DNA of 64,000 nt, from assembly GCA_008363385.1 (NCBI GenBank), contig RHKY01000002.1, positions 1-64,000 of the forward strand. The letters are read 5' to 3'. The position numbers and the translations under genes were made by a program. The notes below the pieces were generated by a model. That model had not been told where the DNA came from. It searched no databases and saw only the letters and a list, made by a program, of their open reading frames with translations. How positions within the stretch are numbered: the first letter of the stretch is position 1; every line of letters starts with the position of its first letter. The stretch comes from Acidobacteriota bacterium (GTDB lineage Bacteria; Acidobacteriota; Thermoanaerobaculia; UBA5066). Of this stretch, positions 45,907-53,686 are shown piece by piece.

Positions 45907-45919
45907 GACTCCCCCGGGG

Positions 45920-45934
45920 GGGAATAGTATTCCC
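45920..45934. promoter_or_regulatory. 15-bp palindrome at the head of the signalling operon
   Basis: GGGAATAGTATTCCC is a perfect palindrome around a central G, 14 nt upstream of the MFS start and in the divergent gap to the lipoprotein gene. On the minus strand it contains TACTAT, a possible -10. It could be an operator or a promoter element. It is one of the few AT-containing patches in the region. Confidence 0.45.
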
Positions 45935-46042
45935 GCGGCGGGGGCGGCCGGAGGGCGAACTTCGCCGGGACCGGGGGTCCCGGTGCGTCCGGCCGCGTGT
46001 TTCCGGGAGGACGGGGCACGCGGTGGAAGGAAAGGAAGGCCG

Positions 46043-46522
46043 ATGAGACCTCGCCTCACCCTCCTCGCCCTGACCGCCACCCTCTCCCTGGTCGGCTGCC
46101 GGGGGAGGGCCCCCGCGCCGGCGCCGCCCGCGCCCACCGTCGCGGCGCCCGCCGCGACCGAGGCGCCCGCCCCCGCGGCGAGCGCCCCGGCTCCCGCCGC
46201 CCAGACCTTCACGGTACCCGACCTCCCCGACTATCCCGGCGCCACCCGCTCGAAGCTGGAGACTGCCGAGGGGAAGGAGGGCTGGGCCCGGAAGGTCGAG
46301 GCGAAGTTCCGGACCGCCGACCCCCTCGACACCGTCCGGGCCTTCTACGAGAAGGCGATCGAGGCGAACGGCTGGCAGGTCGACGGGACGTCGGTGAAGA
46401 CCGAGAAGGGCACGGGAAAGGTCAAGTGGACGCTCTCGAAGGGAACGAGCGCCGCCGAGGTGAAGCTCGAGTCGGAGAAGGAAGGCGGCGTCGAGATCGA
46501 GCTCGAGCGGAAGGACCGCTGA
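46043..46522 (+). CDS. Lipoprotein with Pro/Ala linker, function unknown
   Basis: The ATG at 46043 (AAGGAAGG upstream) gives 159 residues. The signal ends in the lipobox LSLVGC, so the Cys should be lipidated. A Pro/Ala-rich spacer of about 22-58 follows, and then a small alpha/beta domain with VPDLPDYPGATRSKLE, RTADPLDTVRAFYEKAIEANGW and a Lys-rich beta tail. The pattern DTVRAFYEKALxxxGW is common in small periplasmic domains of unknown function. It is divergent from the signalling operon. Confidence 0.75.
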   Translation: MRPRLTLLALTATLSLVGCRGRAPAPAPPAPTVAAPAATEAPAPAASAPAPAAQTFTVPDLPDYPGATRSKLETAEGKEGWARKVEAKFRTADPLDTVRAFYEKAIEANGWQVDGTSVKTEKGTGKVKWTLSKGTSAAEVKLESEKEGGVEIELERKDR

Positions 46523-46569
46523 CGCGGTCCCTCCGGCACGGGCCTCGAGCCGGGGCCTCGCGGGATCCC

Positions 46570-46646
46570 TGGCCTGCCCGGGGAGATTCGAACTCCCGAC
46601 CCTCGGCTTAGAAGGCCGATGCTCTGTCCAGCTGAGCTACGGGCAG
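46570..46646 (-). tRNA. tRNA-Arg (anticodon TCT)
   Basis: The acceptor CTGCCCG pairs with CGGGCAG, the discriminator is G, and CCA is encoded. The anticodon stem TCGGC/GCCGA encloses CTTCTAA (anticodon TCT, codons AGA/AGG). The T arm GGGAG/CTCCC has loop TTCGAAT. A TAGAAT box lies 21 nt upstream. Confidence 0.95.
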
Positions 46647-46667
46647 CCCTTCGCGAGACCGAGGGGG

Positions 46668-46673
46668 ATTCTA
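46668..46673 (-). promoter_or_regulatory. -10 box TAGAAT of tRNA-Arg(TCT)
   Basis: TAGAAT (5 of 6 to consensus) on the minus strand lies 21 nt before the tRNA 5' end. No good -35 is visible. Confidence 0.5.
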
Positions 46674-46697
46674 AGGGAGGGGAGAGACCGTGCCCGC

Positions 46698-47207
46698 TCA
46701 GCCGGCGCGCGGGCGGCCCCGGGCGGCCGTCGTTTGCGGGGCTCCGGCGGCGGGCTTCTCGATGGTCCGGCGCGGGACCGGCGAGGAGAGGACGATCGAC
46801 GTCGAGGTCGTCCCGAAGGGGGTGAGGCGGTCGATCAGCGCCTCGAGGTGGGCCACGGAGGCGACGGCCACCTTCATGACGAACGAGTCGGCTCCCGTGG
46901 CGCGGTGGCACTCCAGGACCTCGGGCATCCCGCGGACGACGGACGTGATCCGGGCGAGGACGTCGCCGACCGCGCTCATCCTCACCACCGCCAGGATCGG
47001 GAGCCCCACCTTCGCCAGATCCACCTCGGCGCGGTAGCCGGTGACGACGCCGGCCGCCTCGAGGTTCCGGACCCTCTCGGCCACCGCCGGCGTCGAGAGC
47101 CCGACGCGGCGCCCCAGCTCGGCGAAGCTCAGGCGGGCGTCCCCCTGGAGCTCTCGGAGGATCCTCCACCCCTTCTCGTCCAGCAGCTTCGCGGGATCGG
47201 TAAGCAC
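46698..47207 (-). CDS. Lrp/AsnC family transcriptional regulator
   Basis: This 169-residue protein has an N-terminal winged helix ([42 protein letters not shown]) and a RAM ligand-binding domain (about 65-145, [19 protein letters not shown]). It ends in a basic tail. The start is GTG with AAGGAG upstream. Members respond to amino acids and often regulate the neighbouring gene. It is divergent from a tryptophanase-like gene, with an inverted repeat between them, so control of that gene by an amino acid is likely. Confidence 0.92.
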   Translation of the reverse strand: MLTDPAKLLDEKGWRILRELQGDARLSFAELGRRVGLSTPAVAERVRNLEAAGVVTGYRAEVDLAKVGLPILAVVRMSAVGDVLARITSVVRGMPEVLECHRATGADSFVMKVAVASVAHLEALIDRLTPFGTTSTSIVLSSPVPRRTIEKPAAGAPQTTAARGRPRAG

Positions 47208-47228
47208 TTTCCGAAGACTCCTTCCGTT

Positions 47229-47257
47229 CGTTAGGCAGAAGTCGCAGACACCTAACG
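47229..47257. promoter_or_regulatory. Inverted repeat CGTTAGG-15-CCTAACG (possible Lrp-type operator)
   Basis: Two perfect 7-bp half sites with 22 bp between centres (two helical turns) lie in the divergent gap, 7 bp upstream of the -35 of the tryptophanase-like gene. The place and spacing suit a dimer or tetramer of the adjacent Lrp/AsnC regulator. Confidence 0.55.
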
Positions 47258-47264
47258 GGGGATC

Positions 47265-47293
47265 TTAACGCGGGACCGGTGGGCTCCTAGAAT
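47265..47293 (+). promoter_or_regulatory. Promoter of the tryptophanase-like gene (TTAACG-17-TAGAAT)
   Basis: TTAACG (4 of 6) and TAGAAT (5 of 6) are 17 bp apart. A start near 47300 would leave a short leader with AGGAGG 7 nt before the GTG at 47317. Confidence 0.6.
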
Positions 47294-47316
47294 CCCGCCC
47301 CGCAGGAGGAGCCGCC

Positions 47317-49986
47317 GTGGCCGCGAACCCGCCCCTTCACGAGCCCCACAAGATCAAGACCGTCCGCCTCGTCTCGTTCCCCTCCCTCGAGGAGAGGAAG
47401 CGGAGCCTGTCGCGGGCCCATTTCAACGTCTTCAACCTGACGCCGTCCGAGGTCGTCTTCGACATGGTCTCGTACGGCACCAGCGCCGCGAGCCAGGAGC
47501 AGCTGGCCGGGCAGCTGGTCGGCGACGAGGCCTACGCCGGGGCGCGGAACTTCGAGACGCTCGCCGAGACGGTGACGCGGGTCCTCGGGCACACGTACGT
47601 CTGCCCGACGCACAACAGCCTCGGGGCCGTGAAGCTGATCGTCGCCACCCTGACGCCGAAGGGCTCCCTCATCCCGAGCAACGCGCGCGGGCGCGTCGAC
47701 GTCCACGCCCCGCGCGGCATCGAGATCGCCGACGTGCGCGACCACGCCGAGCCGGTCTTCACCGGCAACGTCGACCTGACGCGCCTGGCGGAGCTCCTGT
47801 CGACCCGGAAGGCCGCGATGATCGGGATGCAGTGCTTCGCCGACGGGCAGCACCCGTTCAGCCTGGCGAACCTGCGCGCCGTGCGGGCCGCGGCCGACCG
47901 CCACGGCCTGCGGCTGACGCTCGACGTCTCGCGCGTCATCGAGAACGCCTGGTACGTCCAGCGGCACGAGGCGGGGATGGCGGACCGGACGATCGCCGAC
48001 CTCGTCAAGCTGATCGCCAAGACGGCCCACGTCGTCCTCCTCGACGGGGCGCAGGACGCCAAGTGCAACACGGGCGGCCTCCTGGCCACCGACAACCCCG
48101 CCGACCACGAGCGCTTCATGAACGAGGTCGTGGTCTACGAGGGGCTCCACACGTACGGCGGGATGGCCGGGCGGACGATGGAGGTGCTCGCGCGGGGGCT
48201 GGCCGAGATGACGGACGAGGCGGAGGTGCAGTGGGTGATGCACCAGACCGAGGCCTTCTCCGCCCGGCTCCGCGAGGCCGGGGTCCCGCTGGAGCGCGGG
48301 TGCGACGGCGTCTACCTGAAGGCCGACGCCTTCCTGCCGCACGTCGGCGTCCACCCCGCCCACGCGCTGGCCGCCGCCCTCTACCAGTCCTCCGGCGTCC
48401 GGGCGCTCGTCTCGGGCCTCGTCGGGCGCGACCAGCTCCTGCCGGTCCAGGTCCCGCGGCTGGCCATGACCTCGGTGCAGCTCGACCAGGTGGCCGACGC
48501 CGTGATCGCCCTCTACCGGCAGCGCGACCGGGTCGCCCCGCTCGACCTCGAGACGCCGGGCGCCTGGCACGACGAGCTCCGCTTCCGGTCGGTCTTCGCC
48601 GACCTCGCCCCGTTCGAGTTCGACTGCTTCCCGTACACGGTCCACACCGTCGAGCCGATCGCCCGGACGACCCGCGAGGAGCGCGAGCGGGCGATCCGCG
48701 AGGCGGGCTGGAACACGTTCCTCCTCCGGTCGGCGGACGTGACGATCGACCTCCTGACCGACTCCGGCACGACCGCCATGAGCACGGACCAGTGGGCGGC
48801 CTACGACGGCGCCAAGGCGACGCCCGCCACGAGCGAGGCGTACCTGAAGTTCGTCGAGGCGATGCGGGAGATCTACGGCTACCAGTTCGTCCTGCCGACG
48901 CACCAGGGGCGCGCCGCCGAGCAGATCCAGAGCGAGGTGATGATCCGGCCCGGCCAGCTCGTCCCGGGGAACATGTACTTCACGACGACGAAGGTCCACC
49001 AGGAGCTGGCGGGCGGCACCTTCGTCGACGTCATCGTCGACGAGGCCCACGACCCGTCGAGCCCCTTCCCGTGGAAGGGGAACGTCGACCTCAGGAAGCT
49101 CGACGCCCTCGTGAAGACCCACGGCCCGGAGAAGATCGCCTACATCTCCTTCGAGTTCTCGGTGAACATGGCCGGCGGGCAGCCGGTGGGGATGGACAAC
49201 CTCCGCGAGGTCTACGCCTACTGCCGCCCGAAGGGGATCCCGGTCCTCTTCGACGCCACGCGCGCCGTGGAGAACGCCTACTTCGTCCAGAAGCGCGACC
49301 CGCGCTACGCCAGGACCCAGATCCGCGACATCGTCCGGGAGATGATGGCCCACGGCGACGGCTGCACGGTCTCGGGGAAGAAGGACTACCTGATCAACAT
49401 CGGGGGCCTCCTGGCGTTCAAGGACAACGCCGAGTGGGCGCGCCTGGCCGAGGAGCGCCTCCGGATCTACGAGGGGGGCGTCCGCGACGGCGGCCTCCCG
49501 GCCGCGGACCTGGCGGCGATGGCGCGCGGCGTCGAGGAGATGCTGGACGACCGGTACATCCGCTCGCGCGTCGAGCAGGCGGCCTACCTCGCCTCCCGGC
49601 TGAAGGCGGCCGGGGTCCCGATCGTGGAGCCGGTCGGCGGGCACGCCGTCTTCGTCGACGTGAAGCGGTTCCTCCCGCACGTCGACCAGGACGAGTACCC
49701 CGCGCAGAGGCTGGCCGGGGAGATCTTCCTGGAGACCGGCGTGAGGGCGATGGAGCGCGGGAACGTCTCCAAGGGGCGCGACCACGACGGGAAGAACTAC
49801 CGCCCGGCGCTGGAGCTGGTGCGGCTGACCCTGCCGCGGCGGGTCTACACCGAGGACCACATGAACGCCGTGGCCGACGGGATCGCCCGCCTCTACGCCC
49901 GGCGGCACGAGATCAAGGGCCTGCGCTTCGTCTACGAGCCGCCGGCGCTCCGCTTCTTCCAGGGGCGCTTCGAGCCGATCGCGTGA
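47317..49986 (+). CDS. Double tryptophanase-like PLP protein with one degenerate half
   Basis: An 889-residue protein built of two tandem beta-eliminating lyase domains, each about the size of tryptophanase or tyrosine phenol-lyase (about 450). The C-terminal half (about 441-889) has the PLP site TVSGKKDYLINIGG with the Lys at 688/689, the ring Asp in LFDATRAVENAY and THQGRAAEQIQ. The N-terminal half has the same fold phrases (PTHNSLGAVKLI, LTLDVSRVIENAWY) but reads LLDGAQDAKCNTGG at the PLP site, with Gln246 for the Lys, so it cannot form the Schiff base. These enzymes release indole or phenol, pyruvate and ammonia from amino acids. Start GTG with AGGAGG; an Lrp gene is divergent. Confidence 0.88.
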   Translation: MAANPPLHEPHKIKTVRLVSFPSLEERKRSLSRAHFNVFNLTPSEVVFDMVSYGTSAASQEQLAGQLVGDEAYAGARNFETLAETVTRVLGHTYVCPTHNSLGAVKLIVATLTPKGSLIPSNARGRVDVHAPRGIEIADVRDHAEPVFTGNVDLTRLAELLSTRKAAMIGMQCFADGQHPFSLANLRAVRAAADRHGLRLTLDVSRVIENAWYVQRHEAGMADRTIADLVKLIAKTAHVVLLDGAQDAKCNTGGLLATDNPADHERFMNEVVVYEGLHTYGGMAGRTMEVLARGLAEMTDEAEVQWVMHQTEAFSARLREAGVPLERGCDGVYLKADAFLPHVGVHPAHALAAALYQSSGVRALVSGLVGRDQLLPVQVPRLAMTSVQLDQVADAVIALYRQRDRVAPLDLETPGAWHDELRFRSVFADLAPFEFDCFPYTVHTVEPIARTTREERERAIREAGWNTFLLRSADVTIDLLTDSGTTAMSTDQWAAYDGAKATPATSEAYLKFVEAMREIYGYQFVLPTHQGRAAEQIQSEVMIRPGQLVPGNMYFTTTKVHQELAGGTFVDVIVDEAHDPSSPFPWKGNVDLRKLDALVKTHGPEKIAYISFEFSVNMAGGQPVGMDNLREVYAYCRPKGIPVLFDATRAVENAYFVQKRDPRYARTQIRDIVREMMAHGDGCTVSGKKDYLINIGGLLAFKDNAEWARLAEERLRIYEGGVRDGGLPAADLAAMARGVEEMLDDRYIRSRVEQAAYLASRLKAAGVPIVEPVGGHAVFVDVKRFLPHVDQDEYPAQRLAGEIFLETGVRAMERGNVSKGRDHDGKNYRPALELVRLTLPRRVYTEDHMNAVADGIARLYARRHEIKGLRFVYEPPALRFFQGRFEPIA

Positions 49987-49995
49987 CCCGCGTGT

Positions 49996-50001
49996 GAGAA
50001 T
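49996..50001 (+). promoter_or_regulatory. -10-like box GAGAAT before the outer-membrane-like gene
   Basis: GAGAAT ends 6 nt before the GTG at 50008 with no ribosome binding site. It is a weaker member of the leaderless pattern. Confidence 0.3.
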
Positions 50002-50007
50002 GGCGCG

Positions 50008-50571
50008 GTGAGGCGGACCTCGCCCCTCCTCACCGCGCTCTTCCTCGCCGTGCTCTCGCTCGCCGCGCCGAGCGCGCGCGGCCAGGAGGAGGAGACGCCC
50101 CCTCCGGACCCGGGGCGCCCGGCCCGCGCCAGCCGCTTCACGTTCGGCGGCACGCTCGGCTTCGGCTTCGGCGACGTCAACTGGGTGTCGGTCACGGGAG
50201 AGCTCGGGTACTTCGCCACCGAGCGGCTCTGGCTCGGCACGACCGGGACGTTCGCGTTCACGAGCGACCGGCGGTACGAGCCGACCTGGAACTCGACCGA
50301 CTACGGCGTCGGCGCCTGGGCGAGGTACTTCGTCCTCGACCGCCTCTTCGTCGAGACGGAGTGGAGCTGGACCAGCTACGAGGTGCTGGAGCGAAGCGGC
50401 TCGACCGGGAGGGACGACGTCTCGAGCCTCTTCCTCGGGGCCGGGTACGGGCAGACGCTCGGGGGGAAGAGCCTCCTCCTCGTCGAGGTCCTCTACGACG
50501 TGACCGGAAACGCCGAGGGGCTCTACGGAACCCCCTGGAGGTACCGGATCGGGTTCGTCACCGGCTTCTGA
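50008..50571 (+). CDS. Outer-membrane beta-barrel-like protein
   Basis: A 187-residue protein with a signal peptide (cleavage near SARGQEEE) and then alternating amphipathic strands rich in Tyr, Trp and Gly (FTFGGTLGFGFGDVNWVSV, GVGAWARYFVLDRLFVETEW, LFLGAGYGQTL). It ends RYRIGFVTGF with a terminal Phe, as in outer-membrane barrels. It is the size of an 8-strand barrel. GTG start, 21 nt after the lyase gene. Its ligand or role is unknown. Confidence 0.75.
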   Translation: MRRTSPLLTALFLAVLSLAAPSARGQEEETPPPDPGRPARASRFTFGGTLGFGFGDVNWVSVTGELGYFATERLWLGTTGTFAFTSDRRYEPTWNSTDYGVGAWARYFVLDRLFVETEWSWTSYEVLERSGSTGRDDVSSLFLGAGYGQTLGGKSLLLVEVLYDVTGNAEGLYGTPWRYRIGFVTGF

Positions 50572-50628
50572 GCGGGCCGCCCGGCACGTCCCGGCCTGAA
50601 ACCCGCCGCCGGCCCTTCCGTATTGCAG

Positions 50629-50634
50629 TATGAT
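50629..50634 (+). promoter_or_regulatory. -10-like box TATGAT upstream of the SPFH gene
   Basis: TATGAT (5 of 6) lies in a short AT-rich patch that also holds the palindrome TGATATCA, about 46 nt before the SPFH ATG. A -35 is not evident. Confidence 0.4.
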
Positions 50635-50680
50635 ATCACGAGGGTATCCCACGGGATGCCCGGGAAAGGGGTAAGCCACC

Positions 50681-51712
50681 ATGGCGACCGGCACCGTCAC
50701 CGTCAACCGGGAGCAGCCGACGACGGTCCAGAACGGCTGGCTCTTCCTGGTCCTCGTCATCGGGCTCGTGGTCGCGGACATCGCCCTCCTCGTCCACGCC
50801 ATCTACCGCGGGGCCCACGGCGCGGGCGCCCCGGCCGTCGTGCAGCTCGTCGCCGCCCTCCTCCTCATCCCCGTCTGGATCGTCCTGATGGTCGGCTTCT
50901 TCACCCTCCAGCCGAACGAGGCGCGGGTCCTCGTCCTGTTCGGCGCCTACAAGGGGACCGTCCGCGAGAGCGGCTTCCACTGGGGCAACCCCTTCTACTC
51001 GAACGGGCCCGGCGTCCCGGCCGGGGGGGCACCGGGAGGCGAGGCGGCCGCGAAGCTGGGCGGCGCCGCGGGGCCGTCCGGCGCCCTGGCGGCGGCCCGC
51101 GCGCAGCAGAAGACCCACGGGCGGATGAAGATCTCGCTGCGCGCCCGGACGCTGAACGGCGACCGCCTCAAGGTGAACGACAAGCGGGGGAACCCGATCG
51201 AGATCGCCGCGGTCGTGATCTGGCGCGTGGCCGACACGGCCCAGGCGACCTTCGACGTCGACGACTACGAGCGCTACGTCCAGACGCAGAGCGAGTCGGC
51301 CCTGAGGCACATCGCCAGCCGGTACGCCTACGACCACGGCGAGGAGGACGAGATCACCCTCCGGACGAACGTCGAGGACGTCTCGGCCGCGCTCCGCCAG
51401 GAGCTCCACGAGCGGCTCGCCAAGGCCGGCGTCGTCGTCGAGGAGGCCCGGCTGACGCACCTCGCCTACGCCCCCGAGATCGCGCAGGCGATGCTCCGGC
51501 GCCAGCAGGCCGAGGCGGTGATCGCCGCCCGGCAGAAGATCGTCCACGGCGCCGTCAGCATGGTCGACATGGCGCTCAAGGAGCTGGCCGCAAAGCACGT
51601 GGTCTCCCTCGACGACGAGCGGAAGGCCGCGATGGTGAGCAACCTGATGGTCGTCCTCTGCGGCGAGTCGGAAGTCCACCCGGTCGTCAACACCGGCACG
51701 CTCTACGGCTAG
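50681..51712 (+). CDS. SPFH/band 7 (stomatin-like) membrane protein
   Basis: This 343-residue protein has two N-terminal TM helices (about 19-42 and 52-74) and then an SPFH domain: [29 protein letters not shown]-like start, [42 protein letters not shown] and [32 protein letters not shown]-like helix. An internal Gly/Ala-rich insert (about 108-140) is unusual. SPFH proteins scaffold membrane microdomains. AAGGGG precedes the ATG. A ribbon-helix-helix-like gene follows at 8 nt. Confidence 0.93.
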   Translation: MATGTVTVNREQPTTVQNGWLFLVLVIGLVVADIALLVHAIYRGAHGAGAPAVVQLVAALLLIPVWIVLMVGFFTLQPNEARVLVLFGAYKGTVRESGFHWGNPFYSNGPGVPAGGAPGGEAAAKLGGAAGPSGALAAARAQQKTHGRMKISLRARTLNGDRLKVNDKRGNPIEIAAVVIWRVADTAQATFDVDDYERYVQTQSESALRHIASRYAYDHGEEDEITLRTNVEDVSAALRQELHERLAKAGVVVEEARLTHLAYAPEIAQAMLRRQQAEAVIAARQKIVHGAVSMVDMALKELAAKHVVSLDDERKAAMVSNLMVVLCGESEVHPVVNTGTLYG

Positions 51713-51719
51713 GCCCGCC

Positions 51720-51938
51720 ATGCCCAGCCGCCCGCCGACCGATCCGCGAAGGGAGGGGGAAGGCCGCAAGGCCTTCCTCCTGCGGATCGACCCGTCCCTG
51801 TTCCGGGAGCTGGAGGCCTGGGCGGCCGACGAGCTCCGGAGCGTGAACGGGCAGGTCGAGTACGTCCTGCGGCAGGCGGTGAAGGCGCGGAGGAAGGGCG
51901 GCCGGAAGGACGAATCTGGAGGGCCCGGGAGCCCCTGA
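51720..51938 (+). CDS. Small Arc/ribbon-helix-helix-like protein
   Basis: The 72-residue protein has a basic N-terminus, a core [38 protein letters not shown] that fits the strand-helix-helix of Arc-type DNA-binding proteins, and a Lys/Arg-Gly tail. It follows the SPFH gene by 7 nt and is probably co-translated. Such small proteins often accompany SPFH genes in annotated genomes; a role as repressor of the pair is a guess. A hairpin overlaps its end. Confidence 0.75.
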   Translation: MPSRPPTDPRREGEGRKAFLLRIDPSLFRELEAWAADELRSVNGQVEYVLRQAVKARRKGGRKDESGGPGSP

Positions 51939-51951
51939 GGGTTCCCGGGCC
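51922..51951 (+). terminator. GC hairpin at the end of the SPFH unit
   Basis: GGCCCGGGA and TCCCGGGCC form a perfect 9-bp stem around 12 nt, overlapping the stop of the ribbon-helix-helix gene. No T-run follows, so it may be a transcript-end hairpin or a Rho-assisted stop. Confidence 0.45.
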
Positions 51952-51978
51952 TTCGCCGTCTCGCCGCGGCGAGTCCGA

Positions 51979-52761
51979 CTACCGCCCGGCCAGGCGTACC
52001 GGGTAGGCCCGGCGGAGCGAGACCGTCCACCGGTCCCTCGCCACGCCGGTCAGGACGGAGGCCGCCCGCAGCCAGGGCCCGGCGTGCTCCGCCCGGACCT
52101 CGCTCCCCATCCCCATGACTCCCCGCGAGTCGCCGTCGGCACTCGCGTAGCAGACCGGCTCCCCTCCGGTCGCGCACCCCGCCCGGCCGGTCCCGGGGTG
52201 GTCCAGTCCGATCAGGTGCCCGATCTCGTGGACGTGGGTGAAGAAGTTCGAGCCCCGCGTCAGCCGCTCCGGCCGGAGGTCGTTGCTGCTGTAGAGGAGC
52301 ATGTGCGACCGAAAGAAGTGGTTCCCGTCCACGTGCACCACCGGGATCACCGCGTGCGCCCCCTGCGAGTCCGACTGCTCGGAGATCTCGAACCGGCAGT
52401 AGAGGTTGCAGCGGTGCGTCGGGTTCACGGTCGGCCAGTCGAGGCCGCGGTACGTGGCCGGCGTCACCAGCCACATCTTCCCGTTCCACTTGCTCTGGCA
52501 GTCCGAGAGGAACCGTTGCTTCCAGCTGGACCACTCCGAGGCGCGCCACGCCCGGATCGGCACGGCCGTCCCGTCCCAGTCGTTGTAGGTCCTCGACGCT
52601 GGCGTCGGGTCGACCCGCTGGAAGTGGATCCTCACGTAGACGGTCAGGTCCGCGTTCGTCGTGGCGTTCCGCACGTCCGGGTTCAGGTCGGCGTCGAACG
52701 TCCCCATCCGGTTCTGCCGGCCCTGGATCAGCGTTCCGAACTCGAAGTTCACTTCGCCCAT
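51979..52761 (-). CDS. Metzincin-like zinc metalloprotease without signal peptide
   Basis: A 260-residue protein with the full zinc site HEIGHLIGLDH (HExxHxxGxxH) near 190-200 and a later Met in GVMGMGSEV that can serve as the Met-turn. The N-terminal half has FNADLNPD-like FDADLNPDVRN, a Trp-rich section and two paired Cys (CNLYC). There is no signal peptide, unlike most metzincins, so it may be cytosolic, exported by another route, or delivered by a secretion system. GGAGGTGA precedes the ATG. No inhibitor or secretion gene is adjacent. Confidence 0.82.
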   Translation of the reverse strand: MGEVNFEFGTLIQGRQNRMGTFDADLNPDVRNATTNADLTVYVRIHFQRVDPTPASRTYNDWDGTAVPIRAWRASEWSSWKQRFLSDCQSKWNGKMWLVTPATYRGLDWPTVNPTHRCNLYCRFEISEQSDSQGAHAVIPVVHVDGNHFFRSHMLLYSSNDLRPERLTRGSNFFTHVHEIGHLIGLDHPGTGRAGCATGGEPVCYASADGDSRGVMGMGSEVRAEHAGPWLRAASVLTGVARDRWTVSLRRAYPVRLAGR

Positions 52762-52878
52762 GGCGGGTTCACCTCCGTTCCCTGTTCGCTGGCGAGACAG
52801 GGTATCGCTCCGCGACCGGATCTCAAAATCCGATCGGCGCGGCCCCCCAGGTCCGAAGGACCCCCGGGGACGGGCGGC

Positions 52879-53637
52879 TCAGCGGCGCGGCCGGGCGAGC
52901 TTCTCGTGGAACGACGCCGGCAGGCAGCAGGGCGGCGCCGGGGCGGCGGCGTCGGCGACGCCGCCGGGGAGGTTCCCTCGCAGCCAGTCGCGGAGCTCCT
53001 CCACCGTGGCGTGGACCGCGTCGGCGCGGACGAGCTCCCGGAGCGCCGCGTCGCGCCGGAACGCCCCGCCGCCCACGAGGACGGCCGTGCCCGGCGCCTC
53101 GTGCCGGATCTCGGCGACCGTCCGGACGCACTCCGGAACGTGGGCCGCCAGAGACAGCGACAGGCCGACGGCCCTCGGCCGGCGCTGCGCCACGAAACGC
53201 AGGAGCGCGGCGCGCGGGACGTTGGCCCCCAGGTTCTCGGCGTCCCAGCCGGCCTCGCGAGCGATCTCCGTGGCCACCCGCGTCCCCAGCTCGTGGAACT
53301 CCCCGGCCAGGCAGGAGAAGACGATGCGCGGAGCCCCCGGAGGGGGCGGCGGGATCGTCGCGGCGATCCGGGAGAGCGCCCGGCTGGCGAGCGCGGTCGC
53401 CAGGTGCTCCTCGGCCTCGTTCACCTCGCCGCGGTACCACATCTCCCCCACCTGGGAGAGCGCCGGCTCGAGGAGGACGCGCGCGATGCACGCCAGGTCG
53501 AGGCCCTCTTCCCGGGCCCGGCGGAGGATGCAGAGGGCGGCTGCCTCGTCGCCCGAGAGGAGGGCGACGAGGAGAGGCCCAGCGTCCGCGCGGCACGCGG
53601 GCGAGGGGGTCGGGCCGGCCTTCGGGGTCGAGGTCAT
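52879..53637 (-). CDS. Cobalamin-binding domain protein
   Basis: The 252-residue protein has a helical B12-binding-2 module (about 20-100, LEPALSQVGEMWYRGEVNEAEEHLAT) and a Rossmann B12-binding module (about 105-215) with GEFHELGTRV (the ExHxxG His ligand loop), LGANVPRAALL and VLVGGGAF. The layout is that of CarH/MerR-type or photoreceptor B12 domains without a DNA-binding part. It could be a B12-dependent sensor or methyl carrier. It ends the PPOX-like/SDR/B12 gene set, 49 nt after the SDR stop. Confidence 0.85.
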   Translation of the reverse strand: MTSTPKAGPTPSPACRADAGPLLVALLSGDEAAALCILRRAREEGLDLACIARVLLEPALSQVGEMWYRGEVNEAEEHLATALASRALSRIAATIPPPPPGAPRIVFSCLAGEFHELGTRVATEIAREAGWDAENLGANVPRAALLRFVAQRRPRAVGLSLSLAAHVPECVRTVAEIRHEAPGTAVLVGGGAFRRDAALRELVRADAVHATVEELRDWLRGNLPGGVADAAAPAPPCCLPASFHEKLARPRR

Positions 53638-53686
53638 CCGTCAGTCATCCCTTCGTCGCCGGGAGCCGTCCGGATTCCGGCGCTCC

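Noticed and set aside
52879-53637. Defective B12-binding site because Glu replaces Asp in DxHxxG
   Set aside because: The His and Gly are kept, and Glu at this place is common in CarH-like cobalamin domains, so it is not evidence of loss.
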